From positions 69,495-133,494 of the forward strand of contig CALAWP010000079.1 in the NCBI GenBank assembly GCA_937895345.1: a stretch of 64,000 nucleotides of DNA. The letters run 5' to 3'. Positions 50,314 through 58,966 of this stretch are shown piece after piece. Made by a program: the position numbers and the translations under genes. How positions within the stretch are numbered: position 1 is the first letter of the stretch; each line of letters begins with the position of its first letter. The notes under the pieces were generated by a model. That model was not told where the DNA came from. It searched no databases and was given only the letters and a program-made list of their open reading frames with translations. This DNA comes from an uncultured Paenibacillus sp. (lineage in GTDB: Bacteria; Bacillota; Bacilli; Paenibacillales; Paenibacillaceae).

Positions 50314-50823
50314 TTATTCGAATCGAACGGTAACTCCGCCGGCGAAGTCGACCCACGGATTAATCATTTCATCGCCAAACTTGTCTTTTTTCTTTTCAAT
50401 GCCGAACAGGTAGCGGGCGTCGTCCGAAGCCGGGTAGGCCGGGCTGTGCCAGACCCCCCGATGAATGACGATCGCTTGTCCGGGCTTGATCCGGAAGCAC
50501 TTGACGGTCGACGGATCGGGCCGCTCGTCCGGATCGTCGATGTCGAGGCACGCCGCCACGGGCTGCACGATTTCCCGGTCAAAGGTCAGGAGCAGCTCCT
50601 CCCGGCTGACATGCCGCTCCATGGCGGTTACGGTAAACTCGCGCCGTCTCGTAACGACCAGCCCGAATCCGATCGGCTCCGACACGTCCAGCATTTGAAT
50701 ATAGCTCCAGCAGTCCCACCCTTCTCCGGTTTTCGAAGGACCGGCCGCCGGCAAATCCACAACTTTCCCATAGGGCGCAAAAGCCTGCTCCGTCAAATCT
50801 TCGATTAGCACCTTGCGTTCCAT
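50314..50823 (-). CDS. ureidoglycolate lyase-like protein (AllA family)
   Basis: This 169-residue cupin-like protein resembles AllA: FAPYGKVVDLP near the N-terminus, ERHVSREELLLTFDREIVQPV, and the signature region FRIKPGQAIVIHRGVWHSPAYP. AllA splits ureidoglycolate to glyoxylate and urea. No other allantoin genes are nearby, so the real substrate may be a related ureido- or hydroxy-acid. AGGAGG precedes the ATG. It lies between the SBP and M20 genes of the same operon. Confidence 0.8.
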   Translation of the reverse strand: MERKVLIEDLTEQAFAPYGKVVDLPAAGPSKTGEGWDCWSYIQMLDVSEPIGFGLVVTRRREFTVTAMERHVSREELLLTFDREIVQPVAACLDIDDPDERPDPSTVKCFRIKPGQAIVIHRGVWHSPAYPASDDARYLFGIEKKKDKFGDEMINPWVDFAGGVTVRFE

Positions 50824-50856
50824 TCATGCTGCCTCCTGTTCCGATCGTCCCATTAT

Positions 50857-51888
50857 TTAGAAATCAAAGCTGTCCACATTGTCGGCGGTCACTTCAAGCG
50901 TTCCGATAAAGACGTTCTGCCCGTCCACCTTGACCGCCCCGACGGTCGGGATTTCCATGCCGTCCGTTATCTCCTTGCCTTGCGCCAGTTGATCCAAAAT
51001 ATAAACGGTTGCGTACGCCAGCTTGCCCGGATCCCAAATAATGTCCGTCTTGATCGTGCCGTTTTTGATGTAGTTTTTGACGACGCTCGGAACGGCGATA
51101 CCCGTAATCGCAATCTGATTTTTCTCCAGGGTGCCCGCCTTTACGGCTTGCTCCACGACTTCCGCCGCCGCCGGCGGCTCGCCGCCCGCAAATCCGATAA
51201 TGCCTCTCAATTCCGGATACGTTTTGATCAGATTTTGCGCATTGGCATACGCCTTCTGCTGATCGTCGTCGCTGGCAACCGTCGTCACGACCTCAATATC
51301 GGGATAATTCGCCGCAAAATAAGCTTTAGCCGCATCGGACTTGGCGATCTGGTTCTGGGAGCCCAGTCCGGCCACCATAAACGCCACCTTCCCCGATCCG
51401 CCGATTTCTTCTCCAATCGTTCTGGCCAGCAGCTCGCCGACCTCCTGGTCCGTTGCGGGAGCTACATAATACTGACGATCCGTTTCCGGGGCGTCGCTGT
51501 CCCAGGTGACGATCTTGACGTCCTGGCCCGCCGCCTTCTTGAATACGGGTCCGACCGCCTTCGCGTCGTTGGGCGATACGCCGATGCCGTCCACCTTGCG
51601 CGTCAGCATATCCTGAATCATGTTGATTTGCTTGGAGGAATCCGCCTCGGTCGGAGCGTTGAACAGCACCTCCACGTTCAAATCGTCCGCCGCCCTCTTC
51701 GCTCCCTTCTCGGCCGCCGCCCAGTAGGCGGGACCGATGGACTTCGGATTCATAAAGTATGTCCGGGCATCCGTCGAGGAGCCTTGATTCGCGTCCCCTC
51801 CGACATTCGGCTGACTGCCGTTCGCCCCGCAAGCCGCCAAGCCCAAAGCCAATACACCCGTCATTAACGTCAACGCCACTTTTTTCAT
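50857..51888 (-). CDS. sugar ABC substrate-binding lipoprotein (RbsB/LsrB-like)
   Basis: This 343-residue periplasmic-binding type 1 lipoprotein has the lipobox LALGLAAC. Binding motifs include GIGVSPNDAKAVGPVFKKA, VTWDSDAPETDRQYYVAPA, GLGSQNQIAKSDA and GIIGFAGGEPPAAAEVV. The pattern is closer to rhamnose/AI-2 receptors (RhaS, LsrB) than to RbsB. It should deliver a pentose, deoxysugar or similar ligand to the two downstream-acting permeases. Confidence 0.88.
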   Translation of the reverse strand: MKKVALTLMTGVLALGLAACGANGSQPNVGGDANQGSSTDARTYFMNPKSIGPAYWAAAEKGAKRAADDLNVEVLFNAPTEADSSKQINMIQDMLTRKVDGIGVSPNDAKAVGPVFKKAAGQDVKIVTWDSDAPETDRQYYVAPATDQEVGELLARTIGEEIGGSGKVAFMVAGLGSQNQIAKSDAAKAYFAANYPDIEVVTTVASDDDQQKAYANAQNLIKTYPELRGIIGFAGGEPPAAAEVVEQAVKAGTLEKNQIAITGIAVPSVVKNYIKNGTIKTDIIWDPGKLAYATVYILDQLAQGKEITDGMEIPTVGAVKVDGQNVFIGTLEVTADNVDSFDF

Positions 51889-51894
51889 CGATCT

Positions 51895-52839
51895 TCACTC
51901 TCCATTGAATTTTTTGTTCCCTGCCGCGAGCAGAAGCAGCGCGCCAAGAATAACTGCCTGGTAAAGCACCGATACGCCCAGCAGATTTAAGCCGTTGCGC
52001 AAAAACACGATGATCAGCAAGCCGACGAACGTGCCGGCCAGACTCCCCCTCCCTCCAAAAATGTGCGTGCCTCCTATTAAAGTAGCTGTAATGACATCCA
52101 GCTCTATATTGGTACCCGATGTCGCCTCCGCGCTTGCGAGACGCGACACCAGGAATACACCCGCGATAGCCGAAAACAGTCCGCTGAGCATAAATAGGAT
52201 AAATCGGACGCGAACGACCGAAATGCCCGAATAACGCACGACCTCTTCGTTGTTGCCAATTCCGTATACATAGGTGCTGAACCGCGTCTTTTTCATGACG
52301 AAGCTGGCCAACAGAAACATCGCCACAAGAAAGATCGCGTTGAACGGAATGCCTCCGATATACTGCTGGCCCAAGAAATAAAAGGCGTCCGGGAAGCCGC
52401 TGATCGGCCTGCCCTCGTTGATGACGTACACCAGCCCCCGCAGCATAACCAGCATTCCGATCGTCACGACGATCGCCTGCATGCGGTGCCTCGCGATCAG
52501 ATAGCCGTTCACCGCCCCGCACAGCAGGCCCGCCAGAAGTCCGATCCCGACGCTGACCCAAATATTGACGCCCTGCTGGTAAGCCACCCCCATGCTGACG
52601 GCGGAGAACGCGAGTATCGAGCCGACCGACAGATCCATGGCGCCGGAGATGATGATCATGGTCATCGGTATGGCAATCAGCCCTACCTCGACCATCTGGT
52701 TCAGCACGTTCATAAAGTTGGCGACGGACAGGAAATAAGGCGACAAAATGCTGAACAGAACAAGAATGAACAACAGCAGCACCAGCTGAACCAGCAATTT
52801 GTTCGATTTCAACGAAAATCCGCTTAACCAGGCGCTCAT
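51895..52839 (-). CDS. sugar ABC permease (RbsC family), second
   Basis: This 314-residue permease has ~8-10 helices and the BPD_transp_2 signature MTMIIISGAMDLSVGSILAFSAVS. Further motifs are RHRMQAIVVTIGMLVMLRG and GGTHIFGGRGSLAGTFVGLL. It overlaps the preceding permease stop by 4 nt. Two distinct permeases indicate a heterodimeric channel, as in rhamnose and AI-2 systems. Confidence 0.9.
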   Translation of the reverse strand: MSAWLSGFSLKSNKLLVQLVLLLFILVLFSILSPYFLSVANFMNVLNQMVEVGLIAIPMTMIIISGAMDLSVGSILAFSAVSMGVAYQQGVNIWVSVGIGLLAGLLCGAVNGYLIARHRMQAIVVTIGMLVMLRGLVYVINEGRPISGFPDAFYFLGQQYIGGIPFNAIFLVAMFLLASFVMKKTRFSTYVYGIGNNEEVVRYSGISVVRVRFILFMLSGLFSAIAGVFLVSRLASAEATSGTNIELDVITATLIGGTHIFGGRGSLAGTFVGLLIIVFLRNGLNLLGVSVLYQAVILGALLLLAAGNKKFNGE

Positions 52840-53798
52840 ATCAGATCACCCTCCTTGCCTTTGTTTTGCCGGATGCGCTGCAGCGTATTGATGACAATTG
52901 CCAGAATAATCAGAAAACCGGTGGTGGCATCTACCCAGAACGGGGACACTTTGGATATAATCAGCCCGTTTTTAATAATGCCCATAAAGAGTACGCCGAG
53001 CATCGTTCCGGCTACCGTCCCTACGCCGCCGAATATGCTTCCCCCTCCGATCAGCACGGCCGCCATCACTTCAAACGACAAGCTGTTGCCCGCCGTCGAG
53101 GCTTGTACGCTGCCTACCTTGGAGGCGAAAATAACCGAGGCGATCCCGACAAGCAATCCGGTGAGCACATACACCATAAACTTGGATTTCGCTGCGCTGA
53201 TGCCCGCCAGCTTGGCCGCGGAGCCGTTCCCGCCGATGGCGTATATTTTTCTGCCCGATCGGGTAAATTTCAGCAAGTAGACAAAAACCGCGATCAGAAC
53301 GACGGCGATAAGCAGCGGAAACGAAATCCCCAGCAACTGGCCTTGCCCGAAGAAGCGAAAGCCTTCCGGAAAGTTGGTCATCCACGTTCCTCCGCTGATG
53401 CCGACCGCAATGCCTCTGAAAATATACATGGTGGCCAGCGTAACGATAATGTCAGGAATTTTCCTCACCGCAATAAAATAGCCGTTGACCATGCCGCACA
53501 GCACTCCGATGCCTATTCCCATCAGAGCCGCAATCCAAGGGTGAATGCCCTGGCCGAGAAACAGTCCGACGGAGGTGGCCGTCACGGCCAGAACGGAGCC
53601 GACGGACAAATCCATGCCTCCCAGCAGAATAACCATGGTCATCCCGATCGCCACGATAAACATGGAGATGTTCTGGTCCAGAATAAGCTTGATATTATCG
53701 AGTTGAAAAAAGTCAGGCGAAATGACGGAAAACAGCAGAAAGACCGCTATCGTAAAAATAATGATCGGCGCTTCATGTACGTTCAACAGGCGCTTCAT
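52836..53798 (-). CDS. sugar ABC permease (RbsC family), first
   Basis: This is a 320-residue permease with the signature MTMVILLGGMDLSVGSVLAVTATS and loop IPDIIVTLATMYIFRGIAVGISGG. A conserved GGGSIFGGVGTVAGTMLG precedes the last helices. The start overlaps the ATPase stop by 4 nt. It is paired with the next permease. Confidence 0.9.
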   Translation of the reverse strand: MKRLLNVHEAPIIIFTIAVFLLFSVISPDFFQLDNIKLILDQNISMFIVAIGMTMVILLGGMDLSVGSVLAVTATSVGLFLGQGIHPWIAALMGIGIGVLCGMVNGYFIAVRKIPDIIVTLATMYIFRGIAVGISGGTWMTNFPEGFRFFGQGQLLGISFPLLIAVVLIAVFVYLLKFTRSGRKIYAIGGNGSAAKLAGISAAKSKFMVYVLTGLLVGIASVIFASKVGSVQASTAGNSLSFEVMAAVLIGGGSIFGGVGTVAGTMLGVLFMGIIKNGLIISKVSPFWVDATTGFLIILAIVINTLQRIRQNKGKEGDLI

Positions 53799-55306
53799 AA
53801 GATGCCTCCCTCCAAGCGCGGATGCGAAGCCCGCTGCAGCAGCTGCTCCTGATCCGCTTCTCCATGCGCAAACTCATGCACGATCTCGCCCTTGTACAAT
53901 ACCAGGATGCGGTCGCTTAATCCGATAACTTCCGGCATTTCAGAAGAAATGAGCAGGATGCTCAGCCCCTCCCGGGCCAGCCGGTGAATGATGTTGTAGA
54001 TTTCCGCTTTGGCGCCGACATCGACTCCTCGGGTCGGCTCTTCCAGAATGAGGATTTCCGGCTTGGACGCCAGCCATTTGCCAATGACGACCTTTTGCTG
54101 GTTGCCGCCGCTCAGAAAGTCGACGCTTTGCTCGTCGCTGGGCGCTTTAATGCGAAGCTTCTCCATATACTCCTCGCTCATCCGCCGAATGCGCCCCCGG
54201 TCCAGCACCAGCCCCTTTGAAAGCTGGGGCAGCATCGGAAGCGACAAATTTTGCCGAATCGACATCGGTTTAATAATGCCCTGGCGGTGACGGTCCGGCG
54301 GAACGTAAGCGATCTTCCTGGCTTTGGCGTCGCCGGGGCTGTTGATGCGCGCAGCCTTGCCGTTAATCAATATGTCGCCCGTTCCCCGCTTCAGTCCGAA
54401 CAGCCGCTCGGCCACCGTATGAGATCCGGAACCCGGAACGCCGAACAAACCTAAGATTTCTCCCTTGCGCAGTTCAAAGGAGACGGCGTGGGCGGAATCA
54501 AGCGACAACCGGTCGACCTTCAGCACCGTCTCTTCGCCCGGCTCCTGATCCCGCACCGGGTACAGCCGATGAACTTCCTTGCCGACCATCATTTGAATAA
54601 GGCTTTGCTCGGTAACGTCCTCGATGCTTCGCGTGTCGATCTTGACGCCGTCCCGAAGCACCGTTACCTTGTCGGCAATCTCGAAAATTTCCTTCATCCG
54701 GTGGGAGACATACACGATGGCAACGCCTTGCGCGCGGAGCCGATTCACCACGTCGAACATCTTCTTTACTTCATTTTCCGGCAGGGCCGCCGACGGCTCG
54801 TCCATGATGAGCACATCCGCCTGAAAGGACAACGCCTTGGCGATCTCGACAACTTGCTGGCTGTGGACCCCGAGATGCCGCACCTCCCTGCGGACGTCGA
54901 TCTCGCCCCCGCCGATCGAATCGACCAGCCGCTGCGCCTCGTTGTACAGCTTGGACCATTGGATGCGCCCGAACCGGCCGACCATTTCCGGGCGGTCGAT
55001 AAATATATTTTCCGCCGCGGACAAGTTGGTAAATAGATTGAACTCCTGGTGGATGATCGACACCCCTTGGCGCTGGGCATCCAACGGGCTGCGGAAGGAC
55101 GTTTCCTTGCCCTTCAGCCTGATCGTCCCTTGCGTCGGCGCATATACGCCGGATAAAATCTTCATCAATGTAGATTTGCCCGCTCCGTTTTCTCCCATGA
55201 GCGCATGCACTTCGCCCGGAAACAGCTCGAAGTTTACGCCGGACAACGCTTTAACTCCCGGGAACTCCTTGCTGATGCCTTCCATGGTCAATACCGGCTG
55301 ACTCAT
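53795..55306 (-). CDS. sugar ABC ATP-binding protein (RbsA/RhaT-like, two NBDs)
   Basis: This 503-residue protein has two fused ATPase domains. The first has Walker A GENGAGKSTLMKIL and Walker B VLIMDEPSAALPE. The second has a degenerate Walker A (GVPGSGSHTVAE, lacking Lys), the signature LSGGNQQKVVIGKWLA and Walker B ILILEEPTRGVDVGA. This asymmetry is normal for CUT2 sugar importers. The gene follows the ribokinase gene after a 155 bp gap with an intercistronic hairpin. Confidence 0.92.
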   Translation of the reverse strand: MSQPVLTMEGISKEFPGVKALSGVNFELFPGEVHALMGENGAGKSTLMKILSGVYAPTQGTIRLKGKETSFRSPLDAQRQGVSIIHQEFNLFTNLSAAENIFIDRPEMVGRFGRIQWSKLYNEAQRLVDSIGGGEIDVRREVRHLGVHSQQVVEIAKALSFQADVLIMDEPSAALPENEVKKMFDVVNRLRAQGVAIVYVSHRMKEIFEIADKVTVLRDGVKIDTRSIEDVTEQSLIQMMVGKEVHRLYPVRDQEPGEETVLKVDRLSLDSAHAVSFELRKGEILGLFGVPGSGSHTVAERLFGLKRGTGDILINGKAARINSPGDAKARKIAYVPPDRHRQGIIKPMSIRQNLSLPMLPQLSKGLVLDRGRIRRMSEEYMEKLRIKAPSDEQSVDFLSGGNQQKVVIGKWLASKPEILILEEPTRGVDVGAKAEIYNIIHRLAREGLSILLISSEMPEVIGLSDRILVLYKGEIVHEFAHGEADQEQLLQRASHPRLEGGIL

Positions 55307-55397
55307 ACGTAGGACCTCCTCTTCATCGTGTCGTTCAGAGCTTACTTCCAGGCATACTTTAACAAGACTAAGCGTTAATACGTCAAAGTCCAGGGGT

Positions 55398-55429
55398 GCG
55401 GAAATGCCTTTCGCCGAAAGAATTTCCGC
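55398..55429 (-). promoter_or_regulatory. intercistronic stem-loop between ribokinase and ABC genes
   Basis: GCGGAAAT and ATTTCCGC flank a 16-nt loop. No T-run follows, so it may be an mRNA processing or stabilising element separating expression of the kinase and transporter parts. Confidence 0.5.
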
Positions 55430-55461
55430 TGCCTTCTATTCCCTTTCGCCCAAGCGATATT

Positions 55462-56379
55462 TTACGGAGCCGCCCTCTCCAGAAACGCCTTGACCTGCGG
55501 CTCATGCGGTATCGAGCTTTGAGCTCCGGCGGCAGAGACGGCAAGCGCCGCCGCGGCCGCGGCATAGCGCAAGCTTTCCTTAAGCTCCGTTCCTGCCGCG
55601 AATTTCGCGGCGAACGCCCCGATGAAGGTATCCCCCGCCGCCGTCGTGTCGACGGCCTCGACGGCAAAGGCGGGCATTTCGACTTGAACGCCGACTTGGT
55701 CCATATAAATCGCCCCCGCGCTTCCCAAGGTCATGATGAGACGGGGAATCCCCTCTTCCAGCAACCGTCCGCCCGCCCTGCGGGCCCCTCCGAGCCCGCC
55801 GATTGCGACGCCGCTCAGCACTTCCGCCTCGACCTCGTTCAAGATCAAAAACGCGGCCTTGCGCAGCCCGGAGCGGTCGAACCCGTCGATCGGAGCCGGG
55901 TTTAGGCATACAGGCACCTTCGCCTCGGCAGCCTTGTCCAGCACCTTTCGAGTGGCCGCGGGGGAAATCTCGTTTTGCAGCAGGATCAAATCGTAACCGG
56001 AAAGCTCCAGCGCATCCGCATCGTCTTCGCCGTACTCTTCATTGGCGCCGGCGGATAAAATAATGTTGTTCTCGCCGCTCCGGTCGATCGTAATAAGCGC
56101 GATCCCCGTCATGGCCGGCTTTTCCTTCACGAAGGCCAAATCGATCCGATCCTCCGCCAACTTCTTGCGGATATTTAGGCCAAAGGCATCCGAACCGAGG
56201 CCTCCCGCCATCGCGACCGACGCGCCGGAACGAGCGGCGGCCACCGCCTGATTCGCCCCTTTGCCTCCGATATGGAAACGGCTTCCTTTTCCTTGAATCG
56301 TCTCGCCTGGAACGGGATGACGCTCTACCTGCGTGACAATGTCCATGTTCATGCTGCCCACCACCAAAATGCTCGCCAT
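55462..56379 (-). CDS. rbsK: ribokinase (PfkB family)
   Basis: This 305-residue sugar kinase has the ribokinase signatures GSMNMDIVTQVERHPVPGET, GGKGANQAVAAARSG, NEVEAEVLSG and the catalytic loop VDTTAAGDTFIGAFAAKF. It phosphorylates ribose or a similar pentose at O5. The gene starts 13 nt after the LacI regulator gene. Together with a type-2 sugar importer it indicates use of a pentose-like compound. Confidence 0.9.
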   Translation of the reverse strand: MASILVVGSMNMDIVTQVERHPVPGETIQGKGSRFHIGGKGANQAVAAARSGASVAMAGGLGSDAFGLNIRKKLAEDRIDLAFVKEKPAMTGIALITIDRSGENNIILSAGANEEYGEDDADALELSGYDLILLQNEISPAATRKVLDKAAEAKVPVCLNPAPIDGFDRSGLRKAAFLILNEVEAEVLSGVAIGGLGGARRAGGRLLEEGIPRLIMTLGSAGAIYMDQVGVQVEMPAFAVEAVDTTAAGDTFIGAFAAKFAAGTELKESLRYAAAAAALAVSAAGAQSSIPHEPQVKAFLERAAP

Positions 56380-56392
56380 CGTTCTCCCCCGT

Positions 56393-57409
56393 TCACCGAT
56401 TCAAATTTTTGACGGAACCGCGTTTGATCAATTCTACGTCCAGCACTACTTTTTTCAGCTTGGTCTGCTCCGCGGGCGCTCCCCTGATTTTCTGAATGAG
56501 CATCTCCGCCGCTTGAAGCCCCATTTCGCTCGTCGGCCTGCCGACTACCGTCACCTGAGGCCGCACAAACCGGGCAAGCTCGTTCTCGTCGAAGCCGATC
56601 AGCGAAACGTCCTCGCCGATGCGAAGATTCATATCGCGAATCGCCTTAATCGCGCCCGTGCAAATGACATTGTTGGCTGCGAATATCGCCGTCGGCGGCT
56701 CCTCCGACTTCAACAGCTCTATCGTAAACCGGTAGCCGTCCTCTTCGGCCCAGCCTCCCTGCTTATGATATTTCGGGTCGGGCGTCAGGCCGCTTTCGTG
56801 CATCGCTTGCCGATATCCCCAGTAGCGATCCTTCCCGTCGTTGAAATCATGTTCCCCGTCGATGATGGCAATTCGTTCATGGCCGTATTCCGTGAAATGC
56901 TTGACCGCTTCGTAAGCCCCTCGAAAGTTGTCGATCAGGACGCCGTCATGGCCGCAATCGTTAATATAGCGGTCCACCAGAATGGTAGGCTTGCGGATGC
57001 TCCGATAAAATTCCGCTTCCTTGTGCGTCCCGATCAAAATGATGCCGTCCACGTTTTTCCCGAGGAAGCTTTCCAAAAATTCCTCTTCCTCCGCCTCATC
57101 GCCGTTCGTGGAGACGACGAGAGTGAAAAACCCTTCCTTCTTGGCTACCTCCACCGTGCCGCCAATCACCGCGGTGTAAAAGGGATTTTGTATTTCCGGG
57201 ACGACGACCGACAGCATATTCGTCTTCTTGTTCACCATGGACGCCGCCATCGTATTGGGCACAAAATTCAGCTCGTCGATAATTTTCAATATTTTCTTGC
57301 GAGTGGCGTCGCTTACGCGGTCCCGCCCGTTCATCACCCGGGATACGGTCGCTACAGATACGTTCGCCCGCTTCGCCACGTCTTTAATCGTAATTTCCTT
57401 GCCCGCCAT
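56393..57409 (-). CDS. LacI-family repressor (RbsR-like)
   Basis: This 338-residue repressor has the helix-turn-helix ITIKDVAKRANVSVATVSRVMNGRDRVSDATRKKIL, a hinge helix (PNTMAASMVNKK) and a periplasmic-binding-fold sensor domain. ATG 57409 has GGAGG upstream. Three related AACGTTTAC sites lie within 440 nt upstream, which suggests autoregulation and control of the whole operon that follows. The effector is probably the imported sugar. Confidence 0.9.
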   Translation of the reverse strand: MAGKEITIKDVAKRANVSVATVSRVMNGRDRVSDATRKKILKIIDELNFVPNTMAASMVNKKTNMLSVVVPEIQNPFYTAVIGGTVEVAKKEGFFTLVVSTNGDEAEEEEFLESFLGKNVDGIILIGTHKEAEFYRSIRKPTILVDRYINDCGHDGVLIDNFRGAYEAVKHFTEYGHERIAIIDGEHDFNDGKDRYWGYRQAMHESGLTPDPKYHKQGGWAEEDGYRFTIELLKSEEPPTAIFAANNVICTGAIKAIRDMNLRIGEDVSLIGFDENELARFVRPQVTVVGRPTSEMGLQAAEMLIQKIRGAPAEQTKLKKVVLDVELIKRGSVKNLNR

Positions 57410-57443
57410 AGCCGCCTCCATTCCCGCCAGCACTATTTGTCAT

Positions 57444-57458
57444 AACGTTTACGCAAAA
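57444..57458. promoter_or_regulatory. LacI/CcpA-type operator, site 1
   Basis: AACGTTTACGCAAAA lies 35 nt upstream of the repressor start codon. The same 15-mer recurs exactly at 57830. Confidence 0.6.
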
Positions 57459-57588
57459 ACTATCGTCTCATTATAAATCGTATGCATTCGTTCATCAGGC
57501 CGGTTTGAAAAACCGTTTTCGCAATTTCTAACTTCATTCTAGTACATCGCCATGAAGATTACAATAGGTTTTTTGCAAAAAAACAAAA

Positions 57589-57605
57589 GTAAAACGTTTA
57601 CATCG
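57589..57605. promoter_or_regulatory. LacI/CcpA-type operator, site 2
   Basis: GTAAAACGTTTACATCG contains the near-palindrome GTAAAACGTTTAC, fitting a cre or RbsR-like site. The surrounding 57460-57830 is AT-rich and gene-free. Confidence 0.55.
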
Positions 57606-57829
57606 TCGATATGTGACATTAATATGTTAGTTATATACTCGGTTTATAGAAAAATGATCGATATTTCATGATATTTATGTCATGTTACATTACATAATAC
57701 TGGATTAAACTGTAAGTTCACTCTAATCATTTCGTCCCTGCAGCAAAATTTCATGACCCGCTTTCTCCGTTTAAAACGATAAATCGGCCCTATTTTTAAC
57801 TGCAACCAGTTGCGTGACAAGATGTAAAA

Positions 57830-57844
57830 ACGTTTACGCAAAAC
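57830..57844. promoter_or_regulatory. LacI/CcpA-type operator, site 3
   Basis: This is an exact repeat of the 15-mer AACGTTTACGCAAAA at 57444. The 386-nt separation would allow DNA looping by a tetrameric or bridged repressor. Confidence 0.5.
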
Positions 57845-57871
57845 TGCTCGATTAATCCCTTAAATAGCTAA

Positions 57872-57911
57872 AGGCCATCCCATGGTTCGCGGGAACCACG
57901 GGATGGCCTTA
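57872..57911. terminator. strong hairpin after csoR
   Basis: AAGGCCATCCCATGGTTC pairs almost fully with GAACCACGGGATGGCCTT. It lies 21 nt past the csoR stop (minus strand), but the T-tract is short (TT-TAGC). It may act in both directions. Confidence 0.6.
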
Positions 57912-57932
57912 TAAGCAATCGCCGACTGACCG

Positions 57933-58274
57933 TTATTTCATTAATTTATTCACCGTTACCAGCAATTCGTCGATGACTTCGTGCTCTCCGGACTGAATGC
58001 GCTCCACGACGCAGCTTCTCATATGTCCTTCAAGCAGCAATTTCCCTACGCTGTTCAAAGCCGACTGGATCGCCGCGATCTGATTGAGCACATCGTCGCA
58101 ATACGTATCCCGCTCGATCATGCCCTTGACGCCGCGGATCTGGCCTTCCACCCGGTTGAGGCGGGATATCAGGTTGCGCTTCATCTGATCCGAATGATGG
58201 CTCTTTCGTTCGCTGTCCGCAGAGCAGCAAGCCTCGCCGGTTTCGTTCCTGTCCATTTCCTCATGGTTCGCCAC
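57933..58274 (-). CDS. csoR: CsoR-family copper-sensing repressor
   Basis: This 113-residue all-helical repressor has the Cu(I) triad Cys59 (RDTYCDD), His84 and Cys88 (LEGHMRSCVV), with the same 25/4 spacing as B. subtilis CsoR. The N-terminal extension carries CC and HH pairs (GEACCSADSERKSHHSDQ) that could add metal contacts. The start is GTG 58274, with GAGGTG 8 nt upstream. A CsoR-type dyad lies 32 nt upstream, consistent with autoregulation. The usual copZ/copA partners are not adjacent. Confidence 0.92.
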   Translation of the reverse strand: MANHEEMDRNETGEACCSADSERKSHHSDQMKRNLISRLNRVEGQIRGVKGMIERDTYCDDVLNQIAAIQSALNSVGKLLLEGHMRSCVVERIQSGEHEVIDELLVTVNKLMK

Positions 58275-58305
58275 AGCTTATCACCTCGCACCCTTTACTA
58301 TATAG

Positions 58306-58320
58306 TACCCCTGCAGGGTA
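58306..58320. promoter_or_regulatory. CsoR operator
   Basis: TACCC-CTGCA-GGGTA is a perfect dyad of the type bound by CsoR (TACCC...GGGTA). It lies in the csoR promoter region. Confidence 0.75.
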
Positions 58321-58596
58321 TGTCAAACTTCCGCTTTATAAGAATGCCGCTCTGTCCGCTATACCTTTGACCGGTTTTCCGGTCCGCCCGAATCCATTAT
58401 AAAGGTGCGATTGCCGATGCCGAAACCTTCTACGCTCGTGCATGGCCTCATTCGGCATCGGGACCGGGCGCTGAACGTTCCGCCGCAACGGTTTCGCTGC
58501 AAGCTGCTGGAGCATTTTCGGACAGCCGAGCCGGTGATGCAGGTTTATAAGAGCGTCGATCCGGCTTCAGTTTCCTTACGCCGTCGACCTCAATCT

Positions 58597-58683
58597 TCAG
58601 TTACTGCGGCCCGCAACCGGATGCGGCACATACAGCTTTTCCAGCAAGGCGATTTCTTCCTGCGTGAACCGGCACAATTTCTA
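58597..58683 (-). pseudogene. 3' remnant of an aldo/keto reductase gene
   Basis: Minus-strand codons ending at TGA 58597 read RFTQEEIALLEKLYVPHPV followed by AGRSN. This matches the typical C-terminal end of aldo/keto reductases (EEIALLE..Y.PHPV.GH). The frame is interrupted by TAG 28 codons upstream, and the sequence beyond becomes 50-bp periodic repeats. The rest of the gene is missing. The remaining part of 58321-58596 holds no gene I can support; a short plus-strand frame from 58417 (MPKPSTLVHG) is unassigned. Confidence 0.6.
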
Positions 58684-58689
58684 ATGGTC

Positions 58690-58872
58690 ATAAGCAGCGC
58701 TTAGCGGCCAGTTTGAGCAGTTTTGGAATTACAACGGTCATGAGATACTCTTAGCGAGGGAATTCAGCATTTTTTCGTTTCGAGGTTGCTTCTAAGGATC
58801 TCTGGTGTCCCTTAAAAGCTTGAATCGTCAATATTCAGCTTCTAAGGATCGCCGATGACCGTTAGAAGCTAA
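58690..58872. repeat. 50-bp periodic stem-loop repeats (array 3)
   Basis: GCTTCTAAGGATC occurs at 58788 and 58838, exactly 50 nt apart. The last unit has GCTTCTAA-n16-TTAGAAGC, a perfect 8-bp stem (58838-58869). Earlier units toward 58690 are degenerate (TTAGCG, TAAGCAGCGCTTAGCGG). The array begins where the aldo/keto reductase remnant ends. Confidence 0.75.
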
Positions 58873-58966
58873 CGGCCACACCGCGAGCTACAAATAAAAA
58901 AGCACTTGCAGCGCAATGCGAGTGCCTTATACCTTAAACCTTATACCTGAGCCGATCCATTTAAAC

